Assembly (NCBI GenBank): GCA_000151295.1
Contig: GG745340.1
Coordinates: 595,571-659,570, forward strand
DNA from: Allomyces macrogynus ATCC 38327
Lineage: Eukaryota; Blastocladiomycota; Blastocladiomycetes; Blastocladiales; Blastocladiaceae
Direction: 5' to 3'
DNA: 64,000 nt
Under the pieces are notes generated by a model. The model saw only the letters and a list, made by a program, of their open reading frames with translations, ran no database searches and had not been told where the DNA came from. The first letter of the stretch is position 1; each line of letters begins with the position of its first letter. The position numbers and the translations under genes were made by a program. Shown here piece after piece: positions 10,277-21,372 of the stretch.

Positions 10277-13200
10277 ATGATCACCGCATACCCACGCCAG
10301 CCCATCACGGGTGATCAACCAAGAGCACCGCGGTTGAGCGTGCTAGTCAGCAATATCATGGATCAAGCACCAGCAGAAATGTTCAAGGCGTGGCAGGATG
10401 TGGGCAACGCATTGGAATCCGACAACATGGAGGTGTTGACGATGGGTGGGTATGCGTCGCTGCCCCATTGCGGCCTGCACGCGTCAAGGATACTTCCAAC
10501 GATCATTGCCTGACCGAGAAACCGCCATGTCGGATAATAAAACAGGCTGCCGGGCGCTCAAGGCCCACCTACGGTTGCTCTTCCACGCTGACGAGAGCGT
10601 TCGCGAAGCCGCCCAACGCGTAATCGTCGACTACATTGAAAATGTGCCCGACCAGCGGCACATTTGGTCTGCTCTGCAGTGGAGTTTGGTGCGCTTGCAC
10701 ATCCGGTTTGACCTGCCTTCGCGAGCGCCAATGTCCTGATGCCATTCCATTGTGTTTCGTGCTAGACCCACCGCGCCCTGCTAGCCACGGTTCTCGACAT
10801 CATCGGTCTCTTTCTCGCGGCCCCGATCCCGCTTCCAACGCACCGTTTGCCCATGTTTCGGCGTCTGTTGCGCGAACATCACCAGGTGCTGCTCAGCACG
10901 CTCCTCGCCAACAAGTTTTCCGGCACCGTGATCAGCACAGTGCGCACGCTCACGCAGGCGGTGCGGTGCGGCCTCGTACAAGATCTCGTCGATACCGAAC
11001 TGTTCCGCGCCTACCCGAACCTCGCGTTCCAGCCGCGGCAGGAAAAATCGGCCGAGGCCGGCCCCGATGGCGACAAGAAGCGCACGACTGTGCGGTCCAC
11101 CTACCTGCAGTTTGTCTCGGCGCTGCTGCGCTCTGATTCGGCCACGAGGAAGCGCATCTTGGATTCGCGCGATTTCATTGGGCCGATTGTCAAGGGATTC
11201 GAAAAGGACTTGCCCGAGGTGCGTCTCAATTTCTCGACTTTGAACTGAGCAGTGAGCTCAGTCTAAACCTGTGTTCCCTTTTACACGTAGAGCGTCACCG
11301 ACGTCTTGAGCGCGCTCAAGGCCCTGCTCGATGACCACAAGGTCCCACGCACGCCCAAAGTGGCCATGTTCAACTCCTATGTGCTCGACAGCATTCGGCG
11401 GCTGTACAACGTCCCAACCCACCGCGAGATTGCGCACGAGTTTCTCATTGAGCTGTGCACCGTGCCCGGACGCGGTCTTTGCTTCAAGGAGTTTGGTCTC
11501 TATGCACCGCCGAGCCACAAAATGGCCAACCGCATCTTGAGCTTCCTCATCCTGAAGCTCGAGCTGACCGACGAGCTGCAGTTTGACCTCTTGGTCCGCA
11601 TTCTCGCGAGCTGCCCGGAACTCGTGCCGCATTTCATGGCCAAGGCGACCATGACGCTCGATCCGCGCCCGTCGACGCGGTGGATGACCAACATGAGGCT
11701 CACGAGCGCCTTGATTGCGCATTCGCTCCCGTCTCTCTTGGATCCGGCGCACCCGGATGTCGAAATCTACCCACAAGACCCGCCAACGATCGCATCATTG
11801 CTCGCCCATGTCGCACCGTCGCCACCTGTCACGCGCGTCAACCTAACGCGCGGTCTTAACTTGACGTCGCCGATTGTGCTCTTCTTTACGATGCAACTGC
11901 TCGTGGCCATGCTCGAAAAGCTCGAGGGGACACTGCTCGCTCTGGAACAGGCGGCAACGTGGTGGGTTGGGCGCGACGCCGAAGTGCACGCGCGATGGGT
12001 GCAAATGCGCTCGACGGTCGTGACACAGTTTGCTAAGATTTTGCCCGATTTTGCCACGATCCAAAAGTGTCTCATCAACGCCCTGGCCCATCTTGAAACT
12101 GGCAAGTACGATTTGTCGACGATTGCCGACCCGGCGCTCAAGGATCTCGAGGCGCGTGAGGACGTGCAGCCGTCGATGGTCTACCTGTGCGCGCTGCGCG
12201 TCATCAAGCTGCACAGTGCGCTCTTGCCGGACCTGACACCGCTATTTGACTCGAGCAAGTTGCTCGCGCCGCTGCCGCCGCTCGACCTCGTTCCAGAGCT
12301 CTTGTCGTTGCTCATCGTCATTCCGCCGAATTTGACGCCCAAGAGTCTCTCGACGCTACTGAAGGTCCATGCCACGGGCGAGTTTCCCAATTTGTCGACG
12401 GCGCTGCTGACCAAGCTGCTCCAGTCATCCACGATCTTCGCGGCCTGCCCCGACGAAGTGCACTGGTGGCTCATGGCGTTCCCGGCGAGTGTCGACGTGA
12501 TTGTGTTTGTGACCAACCTGTTTGGTATGGCGTCGCAGCGTGTCTACGCATTGCTCGATGCGGTGGCCAAGTGCGCCGAGGCAGATTCGGAGCTCGCGGT
12601 CCAGACGCCGTTCAGCCCCATGCTCGTGGCGCTCGTCTCGCAGCTGTCGGCGTCGGCCAAAGACGGTAACCAGACCATGTCGGACGAGATTAGGAGGTAC
12701 GCTCTGCGGGTCCTAGGCCGCGTGCGCGACGTTCAAGTGACCCCGGCGCCCTTGGTGCGGCTCCTTGAAACGCACCCGATTGGCATCAGCGACCTGCCCG
12801 ACGAGTCGACCGAGCATCCGCTTCTCGCACTCGGCCGTGCGCTCCAGTCGCTTCCGCGAGCAGTAGCCGATTCCGTGGGCAAGGCGATCGATCAAGTTGA
12901 CGCGATTCTCGCCGCGCATGTCGACTCGCCGCACCTCCGCGCCTGCGTCCTGACGGTGATCCAGCACCCGGCGATCCGCCGGTTGGTCGACCAGTGCCCC
13001 GAACAGATTGTTCAGTTGTTGATGCGCTACGCGCTGCATTTGACCCGCAGTACTGACCGCGGCGACGCTGCGCTCGCCAACGCGCAGCGCGAGCTGCTCT
13101 CCGTGTTCCGCACGGCCCTGCACGATGCACCCAGTAACCCACTCTGCCGCGCAATCACTGTGGCCTACCAGCAGCTCGGCGAAAAACTCGAACTCGACGT

Positions 13201-15962
13201 GCCGCCCGGCCACTTGACGCCGACGCAGTGGCTGCTTTTGATGCCCGTCCTCGCGCGCGTGCCGGATCCGGTCTACGGCCATCTGTTTGCCGCGACCGTC
13301 GTCGACGAGGCCATTCTCGACTTGATGCTCGTGGCGCTCGCGCCGCAGTTCCCGATCCCCGGCGTCGGTTCCCTGGCCCTGCAGCCGAGCGCTGCGGCCG
13401 TGACCATGAAGCTTATTCCGGCTTCCTGCATCCCGACTATTCTCGCCGCGGACCTCGACGCGACCGCATCCAGTCGCATCGAAATGGTTCTCGCCATTCT
13501 CGCCGCGTACTCGACCCGCCACCACGCGCAACTGCTCGAGCAGGTCCATGTTCGCGTCACGAACGGTGACCTGGCAGACATGCCGTTCCGTGCGCTCGTG
13601 CGCGCGTCGGTCACGATCAAGCTGGACCGGACGATCGAGTGGGCCGCCCACGTGTCGCGCGACGCGGTCTTGCGCCTCGCTCGGTCATTCCCGTACCACT
13701 TGCACTCGGACGACCTCAGGGTCGCGCTGGTCGTGCGTGAGGCCCAGCTGGTGGGCGACGCCGTGTTCCCCGATTCGGGCGTGCCGTTGTCGAGCGTGGT
13801 CGTGGGCTGGCGGTCGTGCCAGTCGGCCGAGGACCGGGTCGAGTTTTTGGCGCTTGCCGTTGAGCACTTAGCCCAGGCTGAGCCCGAGAACATTTCGGCC
13901 GATGCACTGCTGTTCCTGGCATCGGTGGTCCCGGCAGCCGACGAGTCGCAGATCACGATTGCCGACGGCGAAAAACTCGTCGTCGCGTTGCTCGCGGTCG
14001 GGTCTGAGCCGGCGTACCGGATCCTTAAGGCCCTCGTCCCGCACGTGCTGCCGCAGCAGACGCCCGCCAAGACGGCAAAGCTGTTGCAGGCCCTGTTCGA
14101 TCACCTTGTCGAAGGCGACGAGGACGACGACGAGAAGCCGCCCCGGACGGCGGCTGAGCAGGTGCACGTGCTGCGTTTCATTCTCGGCGTCATGGCGTCC
14201 TCACCGGCCAAGCTGTGCAAGCAAGATTACTTGCTCGTCCTGATTAAGCTCTACAAGGCGACGTTGCACCCGCGCGACCTAGTCATTTTCTCCATCTTCC
14301 ATCTCTATGAGACGCAGGCGCAGACGCATCTCGGGCGGTACCTGTTGTTCTGGGGCCAGTCGACCAAGCTCACGGCACACCAGTCGATTCAGGACTCGAT
14401 CCTGCTCGTCAACCCGGAGCACATGGCGTGGTCGATGCGGCACGTTCCGCTCGAAATGAACCTCGAGACGGTCGTGCACGACGACGAGCAGCTCGACCCG
14501 ATGATTGCCACGCTGACCGAGGGCCAGTCGTTCCCGTACGACCCGCGGTTCTTTGTCCCGCTCACGCTCAAGTACCTCGAGCAGGGTAACACGATTGATA
14601 TCCGGTTGCTGCTCGAACGCAACTTGATTGGTCTCGCCGTGAGCTCTCTCGCGTCGGTCGTGCCGGACGTGCGCCGGGCCGCGCTGCTGGTCCTGGACGA
14701 GTTTTACGCGCTGATCGAGATGGCCAAGATTCCAGGCAAGATGTCGGTGACGCTCGTCATGGACCTGCTCAAGAACCACATCATGGACCGCAGTGCGACC
14801 AACCCGACGCGGTTGCCCGCCGTGATCGCCGTGTTCCTGGCTATGGCGCTCGACGTGCTCGACCAGCCCGAAAGCGAGATTTTTGAGCCCGTCCACCAGT
14901 ACCTGCTCGCGCGGCCACTACTCAATGCCGAGTCAATCCCGCTCTTCCGTGACTTGATGTTCCGCACGACCAAGGAGCGCCAGTGGCTGCTGCAGCTGCT
15001 GGCCGCGGGTCTGCGCGCGGGCGACGACGTGGTCATATATCGCCACCGACACGTGTGGGATACGCTCATGACGCTCGCCGATGCGGCGAGTACGCCGAGC
15101 TATCACCAGCGGCTCATGACGCAGGTGCTGTTTGTGACGTGTGCACAGGCGGCGCGCGCGCTCAAGGACGCCGAGAAACTCGAGCGCGCGCCGGTTCCGC
15201 ACAAGCAGGACGATGCCATGGAAGTGGACGAGCCCGCCGCCGAGGAGGCCCCCCCCGAGGACGAAAACCCGGCGAGTCGGCTGCCGCCGACAACGCCGAC
15301 GATAATGATGACGTCAACAAGCCCGTCGACCTCCTCGCCGGCACCGCTCTCGGCATGCACACGCTCGAGCCGATCGTTTTTGCGAGCGGCCTGCTGCCGT
15401 ACCTGCACCACTCGATCCACCAGACGAACCAAGTCCCCTGCGCACCTGACGCACCTGCTAGGGCTTGCGCGCGTGCTCGGACTCGTCGCCCAGGGCCGCG
15501 CGGACCGACATGCAGCGCGACCACGTCGCGCTGATTGCCGAAGCGATCCTGCACCACCTTGTTGCGCTCGACGTGTCCCGTCGTGACCCGGACAGCGTGC
15601 GGTACTGGCTGCACGTGCTCGTCGCCATCACGCGCGTCAGCCACCGTGCGATGACGTGCGCTCTGGTCGACCGCGTCGTGCGCGATATTGAGACCGAGCA
15701 CGGTGCCAAGTTGGCTGCGGCTGTGGCTGTGGTAGGTGGCGATGGGAAGGCCGATTTCGTGGCACGGCTCGAGGTCGCGACGCGGTGGTCCCTGGCCGGG
15801 TTCAGTATGGTGGAACAGGTCGACCAGGACGTGCCGCTCGCGGCACTGTACCGGCAGGTCGTCCGGGAGCTCGCGCCGCACGCGCCGGCCATGTGGACGC
15901 GCGCTGTGGCCGTGTGCGGCGATGAGGCCGCGTTTGCGAGTCGGACCGTGTCGCTCACGTAA
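10277..15962 (+). CDS. URB1: Nucleolar pre-ribosomal-associated protein URB1/Npa1, 3' end frameshifted
   Basis: Exons 10277-10445, 10546-10688, 10766-11218 and 11291-15962 encode about 1,810 residues of helical repeat, near the size of yeast Urb1 (about 1,760). Urb1/Npa1 is an early 60S pre-ribosome assembly factor in the nucleolus. The N-terminal block (GRGLCFKEFGLYAP, then FDLLVRILASCPELV and ANMRL-like text) and the C-terminal block (HMAWSMRHVPLEMN, YDPRFFVPLTLKYLEQGNTID) match my recollection of the family. From about 15275 the frame shifts three times (near 15280, 15435 and 15500), each time continuing plausible sequence. This suggests indel errors or a damaged C terminus. An alternative start is the ATG at 10358. 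Confidence 0.88.
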
Positions 15963-16080
15963 ACTGTTCAGCCGCGACGCTTTTTAATGTTGTTTTGATT
16001 GCTGTTGCGCTTTTTTTTGGTGTTTTTGCTTTTCCTCGTCGGGTGCTTTGTCAAAAAATGACCTTCATTCTCATTGCAGT

Positions 16081-17001
16081 TCACTTGCCCTTCCCGCTCG
16101 CCGCGCGCTTCGCAGCCTCTGCCGCGGCCTCGGCACGAATCTTGGTCACCTCCTGCTCCGACAACTGCTTCGGCCACCAGGGCACGAGCCGCGACGTGCG
16201 CGCGCGGTACAGGCGGTACTCGGCATCCACGCCATACTTTTCCCATGCCGACTTTTCCAGCATCGGCACGCCCGAGAGGCCCAAGATCAGCGCCGCGTCG
16301 ACACACGGCGCGAGCAGGGCGACCGCATGCATCCACGGCGCCGACAATGCCGGCGTCGCGAGCAAGTACGCGCCCCACCAGAGCGAGCACTCGCCAAAGT
16401 AATTCGGGTAGACCGAGTACTTGAACAGGCCCTCGGTCATGGGTTTCGACGGATTGGCCGTCTTGAACGCGTCCTTTTGCCGGTCGGCCGTCCACTCGAT
16501 CGCGAGCCCGCCGGCAAACACGGCCGCGCCGAGAATATCGGTCGCGCGCAGTGCCCCCGCGGCTGCACCAGCGGGGCCCGCCAGTGCCGCGGCGGTCACG
16601 ACGAGCGGCACCTGCAGACAGAAACACCAGAGCGCCTGGAATATCCACGGCGCGGCCCACGACACGGGCGATTTCTTGAGGTCGTCGAATCGCGCGTCTT
16701 TTCCGACGCGCTGGCACCGCGAGTACAGAACGAGCCGAGTCGGACCGCCCAGATGGCGGACAGGGCCGAGAGCAGGGCGACGCGGGCCCGGGACGACGCC
16801 GCCATGCGCGGCGGCGGACGCGACGACCGTGTGCCCGACAATGGCTAAGTGGGTCATGGAACCGGAGAGGTCATAGTAGTGTTCGGTCGGCACGCGCCGG
16901 CCGAGCGTGGAGTGCGCCCAGGCCGCGGTTTGCGCGGTCAGCGAGACGAGGCCGGCAGCAGCGAGCCCGGGCTTGGCGAGGAGAGAGAGGATCGCGGGCA
17001 T
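16081..17001 (-). CDS. DUF1295 / steroid-reductase-like membrane protein
   Basis: A single exon of 306 residues with several hydrophobic helices. The hallmark C-terminal block of the DUF1295 (steroid 5-alpha-reductase/ICMT-like) family is present: WTADRQKDAFK, GLFKYSVYPNYFGE and WWGAYLL. These enzymes sit in the endoplasmic reticulum membrane, but the substrate of this subfamily is unknown to me. Between about 16790 and 16727 the expected segment RVALLSALSAIWAVRLGS is found in another frame, flanked by two compensating indels. The stored sequence therefore probably misreads about 20 residues. The C terminus is Lys/Ala-rich. A TATA-like element lies upstream at 17173-17181. Confidence 0.82.
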   Translation of the reverse strand: MPAILSLLAKPGLAAAGLVSLTAQTAAWAHSTLGRRVPTEHYYDLSGSMTHLAIVGHTVVASAAAHGGVVPGPRRPALGPVRHLGGPTRLVLYSRCQRVGKDARFDDLKKSPVSWAAPWIFQALWCFCLQVPLVVTAAALAGPAGAAAGALRATDILGAAVFAGGLAIEWTADRQKDAFKTANPSKPMTEGLFKYSVYPNYFGECSLWWGAYLLATPALSAPWMHAVALLAPCVDAALILGLSGVPMLEKSAWEKYGVDAEYRLYRARTSRLVPWWPKQLSEQEVTKIRAEAAAEAAKRAASGKGK

Positions 17002-17592
17002 GGTGCTCGGATATAGGTGCTGGTTGGTGATTGTGGCCGTGGTCGTCTACGGCGCGTCGCGTTGTTGCGGTTGGTCGTGTTCAGTCGCGGCGACTTGTTG
17101 TTGCTCTTCCTTGACCAGAATCGTTACGACGAGGAGAAGATTGATGCCGCACGACGGAAGCGGCAGCATGACATATTTATACGTTGCGCCCGGTTGCTGG
17201 TGCATTGACATCGTGGTGGGACGCGCGCGGGTGATCGCGATCGACGACGGCCGCTGAGTGATTTGATTTGCCGATCAGAAATGAGCCACCATCGTGGGAC
17301 TCGGCCGCGCCGTGCCTGCCAGCACCAGCCCTTCCCGACACGTCCAAACCACGAGAACGATCAGAATCAGAATGGACATTGGTTCACATTTCTTTTCTTT
17401 GCGCTCGTGCGGACAACGCTAACGTGGTCCAAAACTGGCGCCAGCAAATCACATCTGGAGCGACCGCACGCCAAGATCGGGGAGAACGGGGGGAGAGGAC
17501 AAGGACGAGGACAAAAAAACGGCAGCTCAGATGGAGCAACATGAACTCGAATGGAAAAAAAAAAATACTCGCCGTTCGGCCGGCAAACCCGA
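17002..17592. other. Intergenic between DUF1295 gene and GH16 gene A
   Basis: This stretch contains the promoter of the DUF1295 gene and the 3' flank of GH16 gene A. Both are transcribed leftward. A purine-rich stretch lies around 17475-17520. No gene is supported. Confidence 0.5.
17173..17181 (-). promoter_or_regulatory. TATA box of the DUF1295 gene
   Basis: On the minus strand the sequence reads TATAAATAT, about 170 nt upstream of the start codon at 17001, in an otherwise GC-rich region. Confidence 0.55.
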
Positions 17593-19589
17593 TCAGAGCG
17601 CGAGCCCCGCAACCGCCGCCAAGCCCGCAACCCCGGCAGCCCATGCCCAGTGCGCGGACGCGCGCGCGGCCGCGTTCAAGTTGATCGACGGGTCGATCCC
17701 AATCGACGACCCACCCGAGCTCGACCCGCTCGGGCCGCTCGAGAGTGGCCGCTTGACGACACGCGTGTCGGCCGTGTCGACATAGCCGTTCATGCACTGC
17801 ACCTGGACCCAATCGACCTGGTGGAGAAACATGATCGAGTGAGCAGGAATGAGCTTGGCGCGGTTTCAGGGTGGTGGGGTTGGCGTACCAGCATCGTGAA
17901 GTCCTGGCCCTTGGCCTGCGAGGTCGCGTTCTCGCCGCACCACTCGGACGGGCCGCCGGCCCACGCCTGCGTGCCGGGCGCGCTCAGACAACTGTCCCAA
18001 ATCGACGCAACTGAAATACGCAACAATTGAGTTTCGTGGGCGATGAACGGCATCGAGCGCAAAGAACGTACACAGCATGCCCTCGCTTGACGGGAAGTCG
18101 GTGCCGTTGTTGCCCGTCTTCTTCACGGTGCGGATCGGAATGTCGTCCACGACCCACACGATACGCTCAGGCTCGTAGACAATCGTGTAGACGTGGTAAT
18201 CCGTGGTCGTCGCGTTGTCCTGAAGCGAGTGTGGGCGGCATGATGAGGTCATGCGAGCGGCGAGCGGGGAGTCGTGGAGCGCAAACAATGGAAACGAACC
18301 GGGAAGACCCACGAAATGCCCTTAGTATAATCGATCAAGCCACCGGCAAACCAGTTCTACGAGAAAAAGAAGAGCGGGTGAGCAAGCATGGGTTCCAACC
18401 GAGCGGGAAGCGCGCGGGGAGGTGAGGGGGGGGGGGGGGGGGAATCAAACGCGTACGGTTTGGACCTCGTGCCTGTTCTTGTACGGCTGTTTCGAGGACG
18501 CGAAGGAAAGGTCAGCGATTGCCATTGACACCGGACAGCATCATGAGCAGCAGCGGTCTGTAGGGCTCGACGCGATGCGGGCGGAGCATACGCACAATCT
18601 ACCAGTGGAAGCAAATGATGAGTGAGTATCCTTGCGGTGGCACCGGAGTATCGGCACGGTCAGGAGCGTACCCATTCAAAGTCGATCTGTTAGTGACGCG
18701 GGTCATCATTGGGTCCAGTCAGTATCACGCTGAGCGGTCAAAAACGAACCAAAACGACGAAATGCACGCACCTCGTCGCCGACGTCGTCGCGGTCCACAC
18801 TCGTCTTCCAAATGAAGCTGTACGCAAAGCCCTGCTCGATGGGATCAGTCAATGATCACGACCGCTCGTGTGCCCGCGACGCGCGGAAAAACCGAGCCGT
18901 ACCTTGCCCGGGTTCGGGATGCGGATGCGTGCGCTGAAGTTGCCGTACCTACGAAAAAGAGCGCGACGCGTCGATGAGTCCCTTGCCGTCCATCACCACA
19001 GGCCACGATCACATCACGCACTTGAAGTACCGCGCCGACGCGATCTTGGAAATCATGCCCGACTTGAGCTGGTTGTTGTACTTCATGTGCAGCACGACGT
19101 TCGAGTCCTTGACCTCGGCATTGGCAAACTGGTCGTAGAACGGCTGCGCGTCCGGGTTGCCGCCAAACGAGCTGCGCGGTGGGCACTGACTTGGACTGTC
19201 AAAGTCGACCTTGAAGTTTTTGCAGCCGTTGCGGTCGGCGCAGACGCCCGGGTAACTGCCGCCGGCGTTACACCCTTCCTGCGGCATGCCGTCGGCCAAG
19301 GTCGTGGAGCAGTACCTGAATAGCCGGTCCAATCACGACAGTCAATGAAAATGACCAGGTACGTGCTCGCGCACACACGCGCCAACAACGAGGGGTAGGG
19401 AGCGCACCCGTATTTGTTGCAGAATGGCACGTTGGCAGGGCACTGCTTGTTCATCTTTGGGCACTTGCCGGCCAGGGCGGGCGACGGCACCGTGGTGGCC
19501 AGAAGCAACGCGAGCACGAGTACGACGGTCGTGAGCGACGCGATGCGCGGCGTCGTTCGTGGTGGGACCGGCGGAAGGTTGAGCGACAT
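17593..19589 (-). CDS. Crh-type GH16 chitin-glucan transglycosylase, GPI-anchored (copy A)
   Basis: Ten exons on the minus strand: 19589-19408, 19315-19022, 18948-18903, 18831-18772, 18686-18672, 18486-18457, 18356-18309, 18219-18072, 18010-17889 and 17817-17593. They encode 389 residues. A signal peptide (residues 1-40, ending PSPALA) is followed by a Cys-rich module (CPANVPFCNKYGYCSTTL) like the chitin-binding part of Crh proteins, then the GH16 fold. The catalytic motif is DEIDFE, and a 15-nt exon carries IDFEW. NWFAGGLIDYTKG and WAGGPSEWC follow. The C terminus has a hydrophobic tail after a Ser/Gly-rich stretch, typical of a GPI anchor. Crh enzymes link chitin to beta-glucan in the wall. 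The exon 7 donor (GTCTTC) is the weakest call. Confidence 0.88.
18426..18442. repeat. 17-nt poly-G run in a GH16 copy A intron
   Basis: An uninterrupted run of G lies in the intron between exons 6 and 7 of GH16 copy A. Such runs can form G-quadruplexes and are prone to length errors. Confidence 0.9.
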
Positions 19590-20676
19590 GGCGGCGGGGA
19601 AAAAAGGCAGCGTCGAGTCGAGGCGCGAGGATCCGAAAACGGCACACAAAGGCAGCGCGTGCGGGTGCAGAGGAGAGAGTTGCCGTTGACGAGGCAGGTC
19701 GAGCAGGTAAACGACCGCGGGAGAGCCGTGGAGAGGCTGTGGAGCGCGATAACGGCCGGTGCGTGATGAACGAGTGCTCTGGGGCGCGTCGCGCAGTGAC
19801 GTGTTCGCTGTGAGCACTGCACAATCGGGCAGACGACTAGCGCAGCGATGGGCACCGGCAGCGAACGGCGCGCAACGAGGTGTGTCGGATAGGTTGGTTC
19901 TTGGTGTGCTGGATAACGCAGAGACTCGAAGCCGATGTGTGCTTGAGGGTGAGGGTTGCAACAGTGTCGCAGCGGGTGGACGATGCGGGGCAATCTGGCG
20001 CGCGGGACAGTGGGCCCGGAGGGAGCAGTGCAGCGAGTGCAGCAAGAGTGTTGAGGGCGGCCAAGCGCGCTTCGCGCAGGAGACGGTCGATGGTGTTGAG
20101 CGTGAAGTTGGCCACGGCGCGGTGCAAGCAGAAGATGCTGCTGCTGGGTGGGGTGGTCGTTGGTTGGCCTTGCGGCCTCTGCGGTTGAACGTGGCGCAGG
20201 CAGTCTCGCAGCGCAACGGCTTTGCGCACGTGCCAGGGCAATGGGCTGCATCTGGCCATCGGCAAGGAGAAATAAGCGTGATTATTGATTTCAAGAAATG
20301 CTCGCCTCAGGGACTCCCGCTGGCAACGCGGTCACGGCACATGGAGCCCATGGTGGCAGCGGCCGGCAGGGCGCCCAAGCGGTGGAGACGAGAACATGCC
20401 TCGCCAGATCACCACTTTGATCATGGCCAGTTGCACGCATGCTCGCCGATTGATGTGGGCCGGGAGACCGCGCAGTCTCAGCACGCAGTATCATGGCGCT
20501 GCCATCACCGAATGAGAACACGTGCTTGATGCTGCGCCTTTCTCCAGGCGGAAACAACGCGCGCACGAGAGCGACTGCGTGTGGCGCTGCCGAGTCGTTC
20601 GCCCGCCCACCCAGCCTCCCCGAACACAGACCCCTCCCATCCACCATCTCGACGAACGGCCTCCCCGCGGCCCAGG

Positions 20677-20734
20677 CACCAGCACCAGCACCAGCACCAG
20701 CACCAGCACCAGCACCAGCACCAGCACCAGCACC
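20677..20734. repeat. (CACCAG)n microsatellite
   Basis: About 9.7 uninterrupted copies of the hexamer CACCAG span 58 bp. The array lies upstream of the chitin synthase gap and could be part of its leader or of a His-Gln/Pro-Ala-rich N terminus. I cannot decide which. Confidence 0.95.
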
Positions 20735-20858
20735 TCGCACCTCCACCGCCACGCACTCGCGCTGCCCTCGGCTCCCGCGCCGCCGGCTCCCCGCCGCACA
20801 CCCGGTCTTGCTCCCCTTCAAGCACCTGCAACCAGCGCCAGCAGCAGCTTGCATAGCA

Positions 20859-20877
20859 CCCCCCCCCCCCCCCCCCC
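20859..20877. repeat. 19-nt poly-C run next to assembly gap
   Basis: A run of 19 C ends six bases before the N gap (20884-21372). It is probably the reason the assembly breaks here. Confidence 0.9.
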
Positions 20878-20883
20878 TGCGGA

Positions 20884-21372
20884 NNNNNNNNNNNNNNNNN
20901 NNNNNNNNNNNNNNNNNNNNNNNNNNNNNNNNNNNNNNNNNNNNNNNNNNNNNNNNNNNNNNNNNNNNNNNNNNNNNNNNNNNNNNNNNNNNNNNNNNNN
21001 NNNNNNNNNNNNNNNNNNNNNNNNNNNNNNNNNNNNNNNNNNNNNNNNNNNNNNNNNNNNNNNNNNNNNNNNNNNNNNNNNNNNNNNNNNNNNNNNNNNN
21101 NNNNNNNNNNNNNNNNNNNNNNNNNNNNNNNNNNNNNNNNNNNNNNNNNNNNNNNNNNNNNNNNNNNNNNNNNNNNNNNNNNNNNNNNNNNNNNNNNNNN
21201 NNNNNNNNNNNNNNNNNNNNNNNNNNNNNNNNNNNNNNNNNNNNNNNNNNNNNNNNNNNNNNNNNNNNNNNNNNNNNNNNNNNNNNNNNNNNNNNNNNNN
21301 NNNNNNNNNNNNNNNNNNNNNNNNNNNNNNNNNNNNNNNNNNNNNNNNNNNNNNNNNNNNNNNNNNNNNNNN
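20884..21372. other. Assembly gap (489 N)
   Basis: The run of N removes the 5' end of the chitin synthase, including the start of its myosin-like motor. Confidence 0.99.

Larger units (their letters stand above)
19590..21372. other. Divergent promoter region between GH16 copy A and chitin synthase, with repeat and gap
   Basis: About 1.3 kb of sequence plus 489 N separate two divergently transcribed wall genes. It holds a (CACCAG)n repeat, a 19-nt poly-C run abutting the gap, and otherwise no supported gene. The missing 5' end of the chitin synthase must lie in or near the gap. Confidence 0.6.

Noticed and set aside
9995..10513. Longer URB1 N terminus starting at 9995
   Set aside because: The frame is open, but the upstream residues show no family resemblance. 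It is kept as an alternative only.
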